Positions 1 through 13,392 of a stretch of DNA of 64,000 nucleotides are shown here, in pieces. Each line of letters opens with the position of its first letter. Within the stretch, counting starts at the first letter, position 1. This DNA is from Chalciporus piperatus (lineage: Eukaryota > Basidiomycota > Agaricomycetes > Boletales > Boletaceae): NCBI GenBank assembly GCA_038093975.1, contig JBBPTG010000103.1, positions 25,204-89,203 on the forward strand, given 5' to 3'. Below the pieces are notes generated by a model, which saw only the letters and a program-made list of their open reading frames with translations, had not been told where the DNA came from and did not search any database. A program made the position numbers and the translations under genes.

Positions 1-171
1 GAAACTTGGATTGTAAAGGAGGACGGACATGCATTACCATAGGGAAAATGTGAAGACTACCTAGCCACCGCTCTATACTTGGATGAAGTTATTTAGATCT
101 GACCAATCTGACCCCTCTCCGAGCTTATCGTCTCCGAGATGTAACTTACCTCTCGTTTCCCTCAACTCGAC

Positions 172-1880
172 ATGGAGAGACCCGGTGAAGAATGGACATA
201 CAAGCCTCAATCTCTCCTCGACACCGACCTGTACAAGGTAACTGTTCGACTATAGTTCGGATGGGCAGGTTAAACAACAAGCCCCGTCGTAGTTTACAAT
301 GCAACAGGCCATAAAGCAACACTTTCCAGAGACACAAGCGCTTTACAAGTTCACCCACCGTGATTCCGATGTGTTCTTCCCTCGCAAATGCATTGACTTG
401 TTCCTCAAGTCTATTCAGGGTAAGTTCACTGCGCCTTTCGCTAGAGACTTTGTCGACATCCACCAGGATTCGGGGATCTGCACCTAACAACTGAGGAGAG
501 GGCTTGGATGAAGACTAAGTGCCCCTACTTCACTGAAGACTATCTAGAGCACCTTTCCGATTTTCGATTCGACCCTGAACAAGTATCGATCAAGTTCATA
601 CCCCACTCTGATGACGGCGAGCTGGGCAGAGTCGAGATAGAAGCTAGCGGGCTATGGGTCGATACAATCCTTTGGGAGGTCCCAATGATGGCTTGCCTGA
701 GCGAGATCTACTTCCGCACCGGCGCACCTGACTGGAGTTATGAAGGCCAGAAAGGTGAGCATCATGTTCCTCCATATCCTTCACAGCTCTATCTGATCTG
801 TAAACAGAAGGTACATCCGCAAAGGCGCAAGCGCTGTTACAAGCAGGATGTGCGTTTAGCGAATTCGGGACGCGGCGCAGGAGGTCATTCCACACCCAGG
901 ATCTGGTCATCCAAACACTGCTAGAAGAGGCTGGTCGATCTCCTGGTGAAGGAGTCTTTTTTGGAACGAGTAATGTTGAGTGAACGCGCTTTTGGGCTTT
1001 CTGCACACTGAACTTAGGACTCCTAAAGACTTACTTCGCAAAGAAGTACGACATCAGGCCAGTGGGGACAATAGCGCAGTTCGTGCCTTGACGCGCTGAC
1101 CTTGAATGACGCGCTGACCCCGTTTGACAGTGAATGGTTCATGGGGGTAAGCGTTGTGTTAACATTGCACGCGAAGAATCGGGCCTCATACGTTAAAAGG
1201 TAGCGGCATTAAAGGGATATGAAGGCGCAAACACCAAAGCCCTGGACCTTTGGGAGGAAACTTATCACGACAATTTACTCGTCGCGCTCACGGACACGTT
1301 CTCGACCCAAGTCTTTTTCCAAGTATGTCCCTTTTCCGGCCTATTTTCCAGCGCTGAACAAAAAGCAGGACTTTTCAAAAGACCCAGAACGCCCCCGGAG
1401 GTGGACAACCCTCAGACAGGATTCTGGTGACCCTCTTGAGTTCGCCCCAGCAGCCAAGGCCATGTACGAAAGCATAGGAATTGATTTTCGCACAAAATCC
1501 ATCATCTATTCCGACGCTCTGACTCTAGACAAGGCGCTGCAATTGAAGAAGCAATGCGACAAAATTGGCTTTAGATGTGAGTGAGCATTCTGTCGGCGAA
1601 ATCTGGATTCACCTGTTTTAGGTTCTTTCGGAATTGGGACTTTCCTTACGAACGATTTCAGAACGAAGAGCAGCGGCTACCGAGAAAAAAGCAGGGCTCT
1701 GAACATGGTCATAAAGCTCGCCAAAGTTGACGACCAGGAATGTGTCAAGATAAGCGACGACCTCACCAAGGTTAGGCCAAAGGCACTTCAGACAACTCGT
1801 CTTGACATCTTCGCCCGTAGAATACAGGCATCAAAGCATCGGTGGAAATCGTGAAGAAGTTGTATCAGTTGCCATACTGA
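172..1880 (+). CDS. NPT1: Nicotinate phosphoribosyltransferase, multi-exon
   Basis: Makes nicotinate mononucleotide from nicotinate and PRPP in the NAD salvage (Preiss-Handler) pathway. The ATG at 172 opens a 22-codon exon reading ...LLDTDLYK, the usual family N-terminus; splicing 237/293 continues [13 protein letters not shown]. Later exons give [14 protein letters not shown], the [10 protein letters not shown] block (about 850-890), and IAHEWFMG, whose codons for the family's phospho-acceptor His lie across an intron (about 1079-1131). [10 protein letters not shown] (about 1420) and [10 protein letters not shown] follow. The last exon reads [13 protein letters not shown]...LPY with TGA at 1878-1880. 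I count about eight introns with GT-AG borders. Length (about 430 aa) fits fungal Npt1. Exact borders between 960 and 1210 are hand-placed. Confidence 0.93.
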
Positions 1881-2044
1881 GGTATGCAACACTAGGGCGG
1901 GAGACCGTTTATCCGATGCTACTTAGTTTCTAGCGAGTAAAGATAGAAAGGAACAGCGAGTGAGTAGGAATCATACAAATGAAAGTAGAATTGCCTCAGT
2001 CTCGTGGATGTCCAACTTTTAATATAGCCTAATGATTTTAAATT

Positions 2045-2800
2045 AGTCCTGCGCTGACTGGCGTAAACTCCAACTCAAATGGTCCACTGACCAGGGCATC
2101 GGGTGTTTCATATGTCTGTCCCCCCATGTTAGTCCGGAGGGGGCATTTGGATATCTGAGAAATATTGATGAACCAGATCCCACATACGAGATGTTGAGCC
2201 TCTTCACTATCATCTCCTGCGCTGCAACTTGCGATCCGGGGAAGCTGATAACAATGTAAGATGAACACTGCGCGAGCAAGGTTTCCATATTCGAAGATAG
2301 AGGCGTCAGTCGCGTTGGAAGTTATGTTGCCTCTCGAACCAATCGCCTCTGCGACTACAATCGCAGCGTAGTAGGGAGGTTGTATGTGAGGTGGGAGAGG
2401 AGTAATCGGAGAATGAGATAATATTGCCGCAGGTGTTGCTACAAAATGTAGGACACACGAAACTGTTGTCTGACAGTGATGTTGGTCGCCTCTGGGTAAG
2501 GAGTAACGGGAGTAGACACAGAGAAGATATCTTCCTCGTACTGAGAGAGATGCGGTGAGCGGGGTGGGATGAGCAAAAGACTAGTAGCGGAGTACCTCAA
2601 CATCATAACTAAAGTCGGTGTGGTCCTCAGAATCCGCACCGATTCTGATGAATGGAGGTGAGTCTGTTATCTGAACAATATTTTCCAGAGCATTGTCGAA
2701 GACCGGTTCCATTCCGTTGCTCCTGTTCAATCGATCCATCGGTCTTGTTCAATGGAGAGAGACATGTCACTGACGAATGGGCGCGTGCTGAGATCGAGAA
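2045..2800 (-). pseudogene. Relic of a glycoside hydrolase family 79 (beta-glucuronidase-like) gene
   Basis: Reading the minus strand gives family-79 blocks in the right order but in different frames. About 2770-2735 reads FVSDMSLSIEQDRWID and then a stop. Next, shifted, is DNALENIVQITDSPPFIRIGADSEDHTDFS, a plausible intron, and YEEDIFS...PYPEATNITV ending in a stop near 2442. Then comes the C-terminal part, PPYYAAIVVAEAIGSRGN with ...GNLARAVFI (about 2370-2255), and GGQTYETPDA near 2110. SGLTWG and GGQTYETPDA are in different frames across a G run, as if one G were lost. The roughly 200 residues that normally join the N- and C-terminal blocks, including the catalytic acids, are missing. I see a decayed gene, not a misread intron pattern. 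The family call is from motif memory. Confidence 0.75.
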
Positions 2801-3388
2801 CGGATCGAGCAAGGCAAGCAGCACTGCTTGGTACAATCCTAACATCAGAGCTCGGCAGAGGAAAGGACTCCACCAACGAAGATTCTTGACGGTCAGGTTA
2901 TGTAGAGGGTCTGTGCTGGGTTTAAGAAGCATCCCCATGTCCTGGTATTATAAAGGCTTCACATATCGCACGCTAATGAATGTCATCTTGACCTGGTCAC
3001 ATTGGTCAGTCGAGTGAAGAGTTAGCAGAGCCATTTCCCTGAGGGTGTTGTTAACCGAAGACCTACATATACACTGCCAGTTGCCATATGCACCAACTCG
3101 GTTTGTGCAAGTGCTTGCAATGTGGCACGTCCCAGCCCGAACTCCGAGACTCATGATCCTAATCGCAGAAATTCAAAGACCAGTTGTCTCGGTCTAAGAA
3201 GGATATCGTAACTTCCGTGAGGAAGATGAATAACTTACTTGGAGCGTGATAGAAGCAACGAATGATAGTATTACCAAAAGCTGCTACCGCTGTGATGAAT
3301 ACCATGCATTAAGCCAAACCTCTACAAGTGGTATAACATCTCTGCGATGGTGATCTATTAGTGCAAGAGATCAGTGGGGTAACAGTCA
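2801..3388. other. No gene recognised
   Basis: Short open frames on both strands lack recognisable motifs. The minus strand around 3150-2950 could hold the decayed N-terminus and promoter of the GH79 relic. The right edge is the 3' end of the helicase gene. Confidence 0.4.
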
Positions 3389-5867
<2,479 letters not shown>

Positions 5868-6265
5868 CACTCCAAGTGTCTAGAAGGTGAACACGACTGA
5901 AAGTGCAGAGAGAAGACGACAAGGTGAGGCTGACAGAGCCACCTGAAAGAAAAATAGTCGCCAAACTCAGGCAAACAAGGATGTATTACGTGAGCTTTGT
6001 TTGTGTTTGTTATTCCCTTTCAAGTTTGTTCCAAATTTACCTGGTTCAGTCATTTGGTGTACATCAACCCAACATCAACCTGCGTCGTCTCTAAAAAGCT
6101 CTCCGTCATATAAATGTGGTATTGTGCTGTTATCTGGGGCAGGGTATAGGATCGGAATCATACAAGGGTGGACGGCGACATTTCTGTGAACCCTTCTAAT
6201 ACAGACTGATATTGCTGCATGGGAAAGTCCTCGGTGTGCAGGAAGACATGCGAAATGGAGAAACG
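5868..6265. other. Spacer: 5' region of DBP2 and 3' region of the GTPase gene
   Basis: No coding signal beyond short chance frames. A pyrimidine-rich stretch near 5900-5990 on the minus strand would be the DBP2 leader. Confidence 0.5.
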
Positions 6266-7171
6266 TCACATCACTGTACATGGTTTGCGCAAGCGAGGTG
6301 ACTTCTTGCTGGAAGGATCGTCAGGATATCGAGCAAGCATCTGTTTGACAAGGTCCTGGAACACGTCTGAAATATGCCAGTTACGCTTGGCGGAGGTCTC
6401 GTAGAAGGGAATACCCCAGCGAGCGACGAGGGACTGGATTGTATTGCGCGAGACTTCCCGTTCAACCACCAAATCTAGCTTGGTGCCAACGACAACTATT
6501 GGTACGGTCTAAAATACAGCAGCGAGAAGAGTGAATTTTCTCCTCATGGTGATGGGGGGGAAGACTCACGGTATCTCCACCCTTGGAACGATAGATCCGC
6601 TGACGCAGACTGTCCACTTCGCGGAGGCTTGCTTCATGGGTAAGGCTAGGAATAGATAAGCGACAAAATGCTGGAGAATCGAACAGGATACCTGAAAACT
6701 AGTACAAAGCCCTGACCAGACTTCATGAATTATAAAGTGAGTATGAGCTTCATATGCGTCTGTTCTCAGGTAATTTGCTAACCTTGATGTAAAGTTCTTT
6801 TAGAGCTGTGAACTGTTCGGCGCCGGCAGTATCAAGCACTTCAAGCTGGGAGGGAAGGGTGAGTGCAGGACTTTGAGGGGGGACCGTTTGAGCTTACCGA
6901 AGTCTTAAGGCCGTCAACGTCAACGACACGTCTGTAAGCTTCTACGTGTTGTGTGAGTGAAGATACACTTGAGCGCGTCGTAGAAATACTCACCTTCTAT
7001 CGTTGGATCGTAGTTCTCCAGAAAGACATCTTGCACAAAGCGCACTGTTAGCGCTGACTTTCCTACCCCACCAGCTAGATAGGGGATGATGACGTCCACG
7101 GAACTGTAAAGGCACCTTGTGCACTTACCCCCGAGAACAACGACGTTGAAATGTCTCATATCGCGAGACAT
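6266..7171 (-). CDS. Ras-superfamily small GTPase, Rap/Rsr1-like
   Basis: A Ras-type GTPase with a prenylation motif. Start chosen at [14 protein letters not shown] (7171); a downstream Met at 7159 is also possible. The P-loop is split by an intron and reads [12 protein letters not shown]. Then come ENYDPTIE (switch I, with Thr), [12 protein letters not shown] (switch II; AGAEQ rather than AGQEE), GTKLDLV (G4, TKLD in place of NKxD), ETSAKRN (G5), and C-terminal CTVM, a CaaX box. The effector region and DTAGxEQF resemble Rap1/Rsr1 more than canonical Ras. Yeast Rsr1 acts in polarity and bud-site choice; that role is inference here. At least five short introns. TKLD instead of NKLD in the guanine-specificity motif is unusual but seen in some family members. 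Confidence 0.88.
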
Positions 7172-7646
7172 GGACGGGAACGGAGAGTAGTGTTGGACGG
7201 GAAGCCGGGATTGGGAACTGTGAGAAGTAGATGAGAACAAGCCGGGTCATGCACGAACGCAGGCTTGATTTAGCGTCCACAGGTCGATAAACGAGGCTTG
7301 GTGTGAGTTCACGGTTGTCTAAATGCAAGGTAATTTAATCGCCGAACACCGTGGCATGCCAGTCAGAATGTCGATTAACTTGGGGGACGGTCCATGTGCA
7401 GAAAACTCAACCGCAATGAGTGCGACGAGTTTTGCACTGATTACAATGCGTAGGCAATGCATATCCAAGCTACATAGCCAAGTTTGAACCCAACTCAACG
7501 TCAATCAGTGGGTGCGCACAACAAGGGCCCCGTTATTATTTGGCTATTATGGTACATTATGTAATAGAACAGGTCAATTCCTTGGTATATAGTATCAACC
7601 CTCCAGGCTCTTGACTCTCGAGCCTGAAGTTCGCCTTGACAAATAC
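7172..7646. other. Divergent promoter region
   Basis: Separates the minus-strand GTPase and the plus-strand cyclophilin. An AT-rich stretch lies about 7540-7600. No open frame with family resemblance and no repeat seen. Confidence 0.5.
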
Positions 7647-8912
7647 ATGCCTCTTCCTCGCGTCTTCTTTGATATTTCCATTGGACCAGATCCTGCGGGA
7701 AGGTGCGGCGCTTCCACTATACTAAACAGTGCATACTCAGCTCAACTCGCACTGCGACAGAATCGTTTTCGAACTATTCACCGACATTGCCCCAAAGACT
7801 GCAGAAAAGTAAGTTCCTCGCAATGGCCCAAACTAACGCGATTAAGAAATGGTGTTTAAACTTAAGCCTACAGTTTTCGGGCATTATGCACAGGGGAAAA
7901 GGGACTATCCGTTGTCTCTGAACGTCCCCTTTACTACAAGAACAGTATCTTCCATAGATCTATCAATAATTTCATGATTCAAGGGGGAGGTTCGTCTTTA
8001 ACTAGTGTCGATTCTTCTTCATGTTACTATCTCTCCGACAGACTTTACGAAACACAATGGCACCGGAGGAGAATCCATCTATGGGAGTCAATTCTCTGAC
8101 GAAGACCTTTCAAGACCACTCGACTCGGAAGGGTGTGTCTAGAGTGTATAGTCTTCCAACTCACTGTTTGATCTCCGCGCTTGAACGCGAATTACAGGCT
8201 TTTGTGTATGGCGAACAGAGGACCTGATACCAATGGATCACAATTTTTTATTACCCTACGAGAGTGTCCTCACTTAAACGGTACGCTCCGTTTTTGCAGG
8301 TGTCCCCTCTTTCTAATAACATGCACCAGGTAAACACGTCGTCTTTGGGAAGGTCATCAGAGGATATGAAGATGTTGTGAAAAGGGTAATGCAAGTCCCC
8401 GTAGATGCAAAGGATCGACCGCAAACACCGGTTGTGATCTCAAATTGCGGTGAGCTTGAGCTAAGGAAGGCAAAGGCAATCGATGCAACCAAGCGTGCGT
8501 TCATCTTTTCTCCTTGCGACTGTATTTTCTATACTGTTTTCGCAGAGGAAAGTGGCAAAACTCGCAAGCGACACAGCAGTCGCTCCCGATCACGCAGTGC
8601 AGACCGAGATCGTCGTCGCAAGAAGTCGAAAAAGAAGCTCGCAAATCCGGAACCCAGTGTTGAGGACCATCAAAATATACCTGAAAACATCCCTAGACGC
8701 GAGACAGAAGAAGATTATGATGCACGGTTGGAGCGTGAGGAGCGTGAGCGAATGGCAGAAGTCAAGCGTCGAGAACTGGATCGAATCCAGCAACAACACG
8801 GAGTTCGACTCAAAGGTATGCTATGGTACCTTTCTTTGGCTAAATCTCATGAACTTGCGTAGGCCGAGGACGTATGAAGTTCGTCGATCCAGAGCTGCAT
8901 CACCGCCAGTAG
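7647..8912 (+). CDS. Cyclophilin-type peptidyl-prolyl isomerase with charged/RS-like tail
   Basis: A proline isomerase with a nuclear-type tail, as in splicing-associated cyclophilins of the CypG/SRCyp kind. It starts [19 protein letters not shown]. Spliced exons give [25 protein letters not shown], the catalytic [13 protein letters not shown] block (about 7950-7990), the [14 protein letters not shown] loop, [15 protein letters not shown] (about 8210-8250) and [10 protein letters not shown]. The domain ends at about residue 180 (VVISNCGEL). The tail reads [25 protein letters not shown], then an acidic/basic coiled stretch, and after a last intron ends [12 protein letters not shown] (TAG 8910-8912). 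Active-site residues (FHR, QGG, GSQFF) are all present. Seven or so introns, one leaving a very short exon near 8290. Confidence 0.93.
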
Positions 8913-9053
8913 TTGATCCCACAGTCACCTTGTATTATTTTGACTGCGTCGCTTGCGCTCATGATATGTGCATCCGTATCAGAAAAATACTCCGGCTATT
9001 TTTGAATCACAATGTTCATCATATGATAAAAGCATAAAAAGCATACAAAGCAT

Positions 9054-10933
9054 CTAAACAGACATCTCAACCACCTGCTCAGCAACACTATCCATCGCGT
9101 GGTCCTCAGCAATTTTTTGTTCGTCGGTGTTGCCAACAGATGTTGCTTTTCCTCCGGCTGCGCTGGCAAAACTAAATGATGGCCTAACAGTAGAAGCCGT
9201 CGAAGAGACAGGAGTTCCCGAGAGAAGAGCATCAGATGAGATAGTGACGGAGACTCTGGTCGCAACTGCGGGTCCTCGTTCAGTGGCCTGCTTGGAGTTG
9301 GTGCGCGACATCGAGTGCTGAGGAGCCCGTTCCTTAAGCACCTCCCGCTCCTTCTCTAGGCGGGCAGTGATTTCACGGTCCTTGTTAGATATGTCAACTG
9401 GTCTACAAAGAGTCAGGTGCAGGTCCCTCGATTGCTGTGGATGAACTGACTTAGCGGCCCCGAAGGGGTTCGATCTGGGAGCATTGGAAGCTAATTTGGG
9501 AGATGACAGAGGTGATGGGCTAGTTGAGCCCGTGGAGGAACGAGGCAGTAACTCGAGCTTCTTGCGGCTAATTTGAGGGGTGGGCGGGGTGGAATTGGTC
9601 GCTGTACGAAATCGAATCAGCCACAGCATGTATTTCCGAGTGCCAATACTCACGGGAGGGACCGCCTGGTGCCCTTCGGGTGCGCCAATCGCCTTCTTCA
9701 GTGTCCCGTGGCTGGACGGATTCCTGTTTACCCTTTACGCTACCGAATTTGCCATGAGTGGATTCCTCAGGTGCCGAAGGTTTGAATTTGCCCCCAATCG
9801 CCCAGTGTTCTTCCTTATCAGCAGCGCCGATCTGTCCCTCCGGATTAGAAAAACCAGAGCCTCTCCTGCGAGCTGGAGGCGCCTCCGGCTCGATGATTCT
9901 TGATAGCGTTCGTGATGATCTCCAATCACCTGCTTCGTCAGAAACACTTGGTGGTGGGCGCTCTCCAGGTGGACCATCAAAACGACGCCGCGACGACTCG
10001 CGAGAATCTCCCAAGGATGGGACAGGGCCATCTCTACGCCAATTACCGGAAAATTTGGCGTCATCCTCTGAGAAAGGGCCTCCGAATGCACCCTTCTCCT
10101 TCGCTGATTAGAGATTAAGTCACCTTGGCGCAGACCCACGATTCCATAAACTTACGAGGCTCTGCAACGCTCACTCGTATGTTGCGACCCGAAAGCGACT
10201 GATGATTGTATTTATGACTGGTTTTGATGTGAAGATCTTAAACAGTAACTCACCGCTCCTGTCCTCGACAAGGCATCCTTCAAGGCATCTAGTTCTGCGA
10301 ATTCGATGTAACCAAAGCCTTTGGGCTTCTCATCGCGGTCCTTGATTATCTTGATAGACTTTGTCTATGGGTACAAGGTGAACATCATGGGCTTCTATCC
10401 ATCAGAATGCGAACCTCATGAGGACTGAAGAAGGTAGCTAATTCGCTTTCGGTGGTGTCGAATGCGAGGTTTCCGATGAATGCAGTAAAAGGAGGTTGGG
10501 ATGGTAATGGGACCTCTTCCCTAGGAGGAAACTGACGATCGACTGAAAGAGGAGTAAATCTACAGTATTGGGAGTGCAATATCGAACGTACGTCGTGAGG
10601 ATGAGAAATCATCGCGTTTGTTGAAGCGATCACCTTGACGTAGCCTTTCTTCGTCTGTCTTGATCGAGGCTGCCGGAGTCAAACGTGATAAGACAATGAA
10701 CGTAGTCAAGCGAGAAGTCCTTACGGGCGGTCGGGAGGGAATCCATTTCGTCAGCCCATGAGCCAAGAGCTACTCGGAAGATCAATCTGGGTTCGAGCGA
10801 ACGCACAAAAAATGATGCGTACTGCTATCGCCGAGAAACTCGTTGAGAGACATCTTGGATGCCTTGGATTTCTTGGGTGCTGTTTGTGGTGAACCTGCAT
10901 GTTCGAGTGGTGTTCAAAGAGGATCTCACCCAT
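9054..10933 (-). CDS. TIF3: Translation initiation factor eIF4B-like RNA-binding protein
   Basis: Cytoplasmic cofactor of the eIF4F/eIF4A cap-dependent initiation machinery. The start ATG at 10933 is followed by one base and an intron; spliced it reads MGSPQTAPKKSKASKMSLNEFLGDS and, after the next intron, ALGSWADEMDSLP, the family signature. An RRM follows, with FIGNLAF as RNP2 (about 10480) and GFGYIEF as RNP1 (about 10310), ending SGRNIRVSVAEP. The rest is low-complexity and charged: RRFDGPPGERP, EAGDWRSSRT, GDWRTRRAPGG and a Ser/Thr/Ala-rich tail to EQVVEMSV. Repeated DWR motifs are typical of fungal eIF4B. Only 147 nt separate it from the divergent ARPC2 gene. Confidence 0.9.
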
Positions 10934-11080
10934 GATTGAAAAGTTGAGGCTTTTTTGTGCTACTTTGCGAGTTTTGGTACTTGTGATAGGAAAAGCTGTC
11001 GAGGGAAATTGCCTGCTTTGCATATCGTAGGAGGAACAATTCTCCCACGCCTATACTTTGTAATCTTGTCAGTGACCAGC

Positions 11081-12236
11081 ATGATCCTCCTCGAGGTAGG
11101 GAAACACAGAGGCACTCCCACCACAAGCTGACTTTGTGGCAGTCTCACAATGTTATCATACAAACTACGTTAGCAGACAAGGCTATCAAGTAGGTAGACG
11201 CGTCTCCTCGTCCATTCATTCACTGATGATTCGTAAGGCCTTCGTCCCTTGATGTCCTGTTCGTAGATTTCGACGGAGTTAGATTCCACTTGTCGACCCC
11301 GGAGAAGAAGACCGTGGTCCAACTCTCGATGAATATTCGCTGTTGGGATGAGCTCGTAGCTTACGGCGCACTCGACGTACTCAATCGAGAGTACGGTACC
11401 CTGATCAAGACCCAGACTGAGCCGGAGTACCATATCAGTCTCGATATTGATCTTGAGCAGCTCCCTGCGGACGAGGGTATGTGCTCGATAACGGCTAAAT
11501 ACCTGACTTACCCGTGTCAGCGAGTCGGGAGGCCCTCATCAAGTCCATTGCTCTTATAAAACGGAATGCCCTTGCGGCCCCATTCGAACTAGCTTTCCGT
11601 CAACAGAAGGAGCTCGAGGCGTCGGGAAGCGCGCTCGGAGACTTGATGCAGATTCATTATCGCGACGAGGAAGCTATATACATTCGGGCGTCACCTGATC
11701 GCGTCACAGTTATATTTTCCACCGTTTTCCGCGAGGAAACGGATAGAATATTTGGCAAGGTATTCTTGCAGGTGAGGACTCCGTTGGTCTCAGAATTGAA
11801 GTCTTGTTGACATTTCCACAAGGAATTTGTTGATGCTCGACGTCAGCCCAGCATCCAGAACGCCCCACAAGTGCTCTATACCAATCGCGAGCCACCTCTC
11901 GAAATCCGTGATGTACCGGGTCTTCGCGACTCTGAAGATATTGGATATGTTACCTTTGTGCTCTTTCCCCGCCACTTTGCGAAACCGGACGTATCATACA
12001 ACACCATTTCACATATCCAGCTTTTCCGTGACTACCTCCACTATCACATCAAGTGCTCCAAGGCTTACATGCACTCTCGTATGCGACACCGAGTCGCGGA
12101 ATTTCAGAAGATCCTCAACCGTGCCAAAACCGAGGTTGCCGCTACGGAGAGGAAGACTGTTACGTGAGTATAGTCCTTTATATTAAGAATTGTTTTGACA
12201 CCGGATGGTAGTGGCAGGACCATGGTAGCTCGGTAG
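11081..12236 (+). CDS. ARC35: Arp2/3 complex subunit 2 (p34-Arc)
   Basis: Core subunit of the seven-protein Arp2/3 complex that nucleates branched actin. The first exon is just MILLE (11081-11095), the invariant family start. Exon 2 gives SHNVIIQTTLADKAI; the following intron must end at 11237 so that the frame reads PSSLDVLFVDFDGVRFHLSTP. Later: IHYRDEEAIYIRASPDRVTVIFSTVF, QNAPQVLYTNREPPLE, DIGYVTFVLFPRH, FRDYLHYHIKCSKAYMHSRMR, and after a last intron GRTMVAR with TAG at 12234-12236. The match to p34 is collinear end to end, so I regard it as intact. Six exons or so. Confidence 0.96.
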
Positions 12237-12366
12237 ATTGGTGAATGATTGGATCGTTTCTGTACTTTGTACTACGCACCGATTGCGCACTGATATGAAT
12301 GAGAGTGGCGCTTTCTCACGCACATGACATCGGCTTGCGCATTCACGCATCGCTTCAAGTCGTTTG

Positions 12367-13102
12367 ATGGACACTGAACTCAGCACTGAGCAAGTTCCGG
12401 ATAATGCAGCCACGTCTAGCAATGGCATCGAGGCTGGATTCGCGGATTCAATTCGAATAACGAGACAGGGGAAACTGCGTGTCTGGGTAAAAAAAGCGCT
12501 CGACTTCTTCGAGGTACGCCGCCTTCACTCCTAATTCACGAAGCAGGCGATGGACGCTGGGACAGAGCCATGCAGAAAAACCACTCGTGTTGTATTCTTC
12601 GCCGGCAGACGTATCCAATTCCACAATACCACGTCTACTCTCTGCGGTCGAAATTATCAAGCGAGAGTACCTCAAAGGACTGGACGTATCCGCGGGCAAC
12701 GTTTGTGGCCTTCACCAGTACAACCAACTCTTAACTGAGGAGCCAGGGAGGATACCGACGGAAGAGGGGGCGGAGCGAAGCAATGCGCTGACCCTTGCGC
12801 TTGAGGGGCATTCACAGTGCGTGATGGATTACTCGGGGTCAGGACTGCTGATTCTGAGGGCGTTCTAGTGCGAAGCGGTCGTTTGCGCCATACATGAAGA
12901 TCACGCTATCTACCAAGGCCATCGAGGACAGGCATGAGAGACGTGAGACGTGAGTTGCATTGGAGTTGTATGGCATTGGACGTGCTGAGGATGACACTGA
13001 GGCAGATACCAAGCACCAGCGACGCGCCAGGTGTCAAAGGCAGCCAAGGCGAGGAGGCGAAAGCGGATGAGAAATCAGACCGAAAAGGTGGCCACGGAGT
13101 GA
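12367..13102 (+). CDS. Alba-like nucleic-acid-binding domain protein
   Basis: A small protein with a basic tail. Exon 1 reads MDTELSTEQVPD... then IRITRQGKLRVWVKKALDFFE. After an intron (12500 to about 12575) it continues EKPLVLYSSPADVSNSTIPRLLSAVEII, then KRSFAPYMKITLST after another intron. Strand-helix-strand spacing and the IR(I/V)T...KxxVxxAL...F pattern resemble Alba domains of fungal proteins and RNase P/MRP partners. The C-terminal exon, reached with donor GTGAGT at about 12951, is KAARRRKR-like (KAAKARRRKRMRNQ) and stops at 13102. I assign the domain from pattern memory; the partner RNA or DNA cannot be told. Intact four-exon model of about 180 aa. Confidence 0.72.
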
Positions 13103-13392
13103 TTTTTGGTGGCAAATTTACTCGAAATGGCATGTTTGATGACATAAGATATTTGAGGGGTCCCAGTTCGAACTTACCAACACTAGTACTGTGTTAACGC
13201 TCTCAAACGAAAGTCGTAACCCGAGTCAAGCCAGACTCGCCTGCTCGTATTTCTGTCCTCTCGAGGGTATTCATATCTTTTTATCGTCCTTTCACTACAT
13301 ATTCTGTCTTCCACTCCCGGCGTGTCTCCCGCTTCGTCAAAACCTGCCGGTAGATCTCCGACCTTTTTATATCGTCTCATTTGGCTGCGCGT

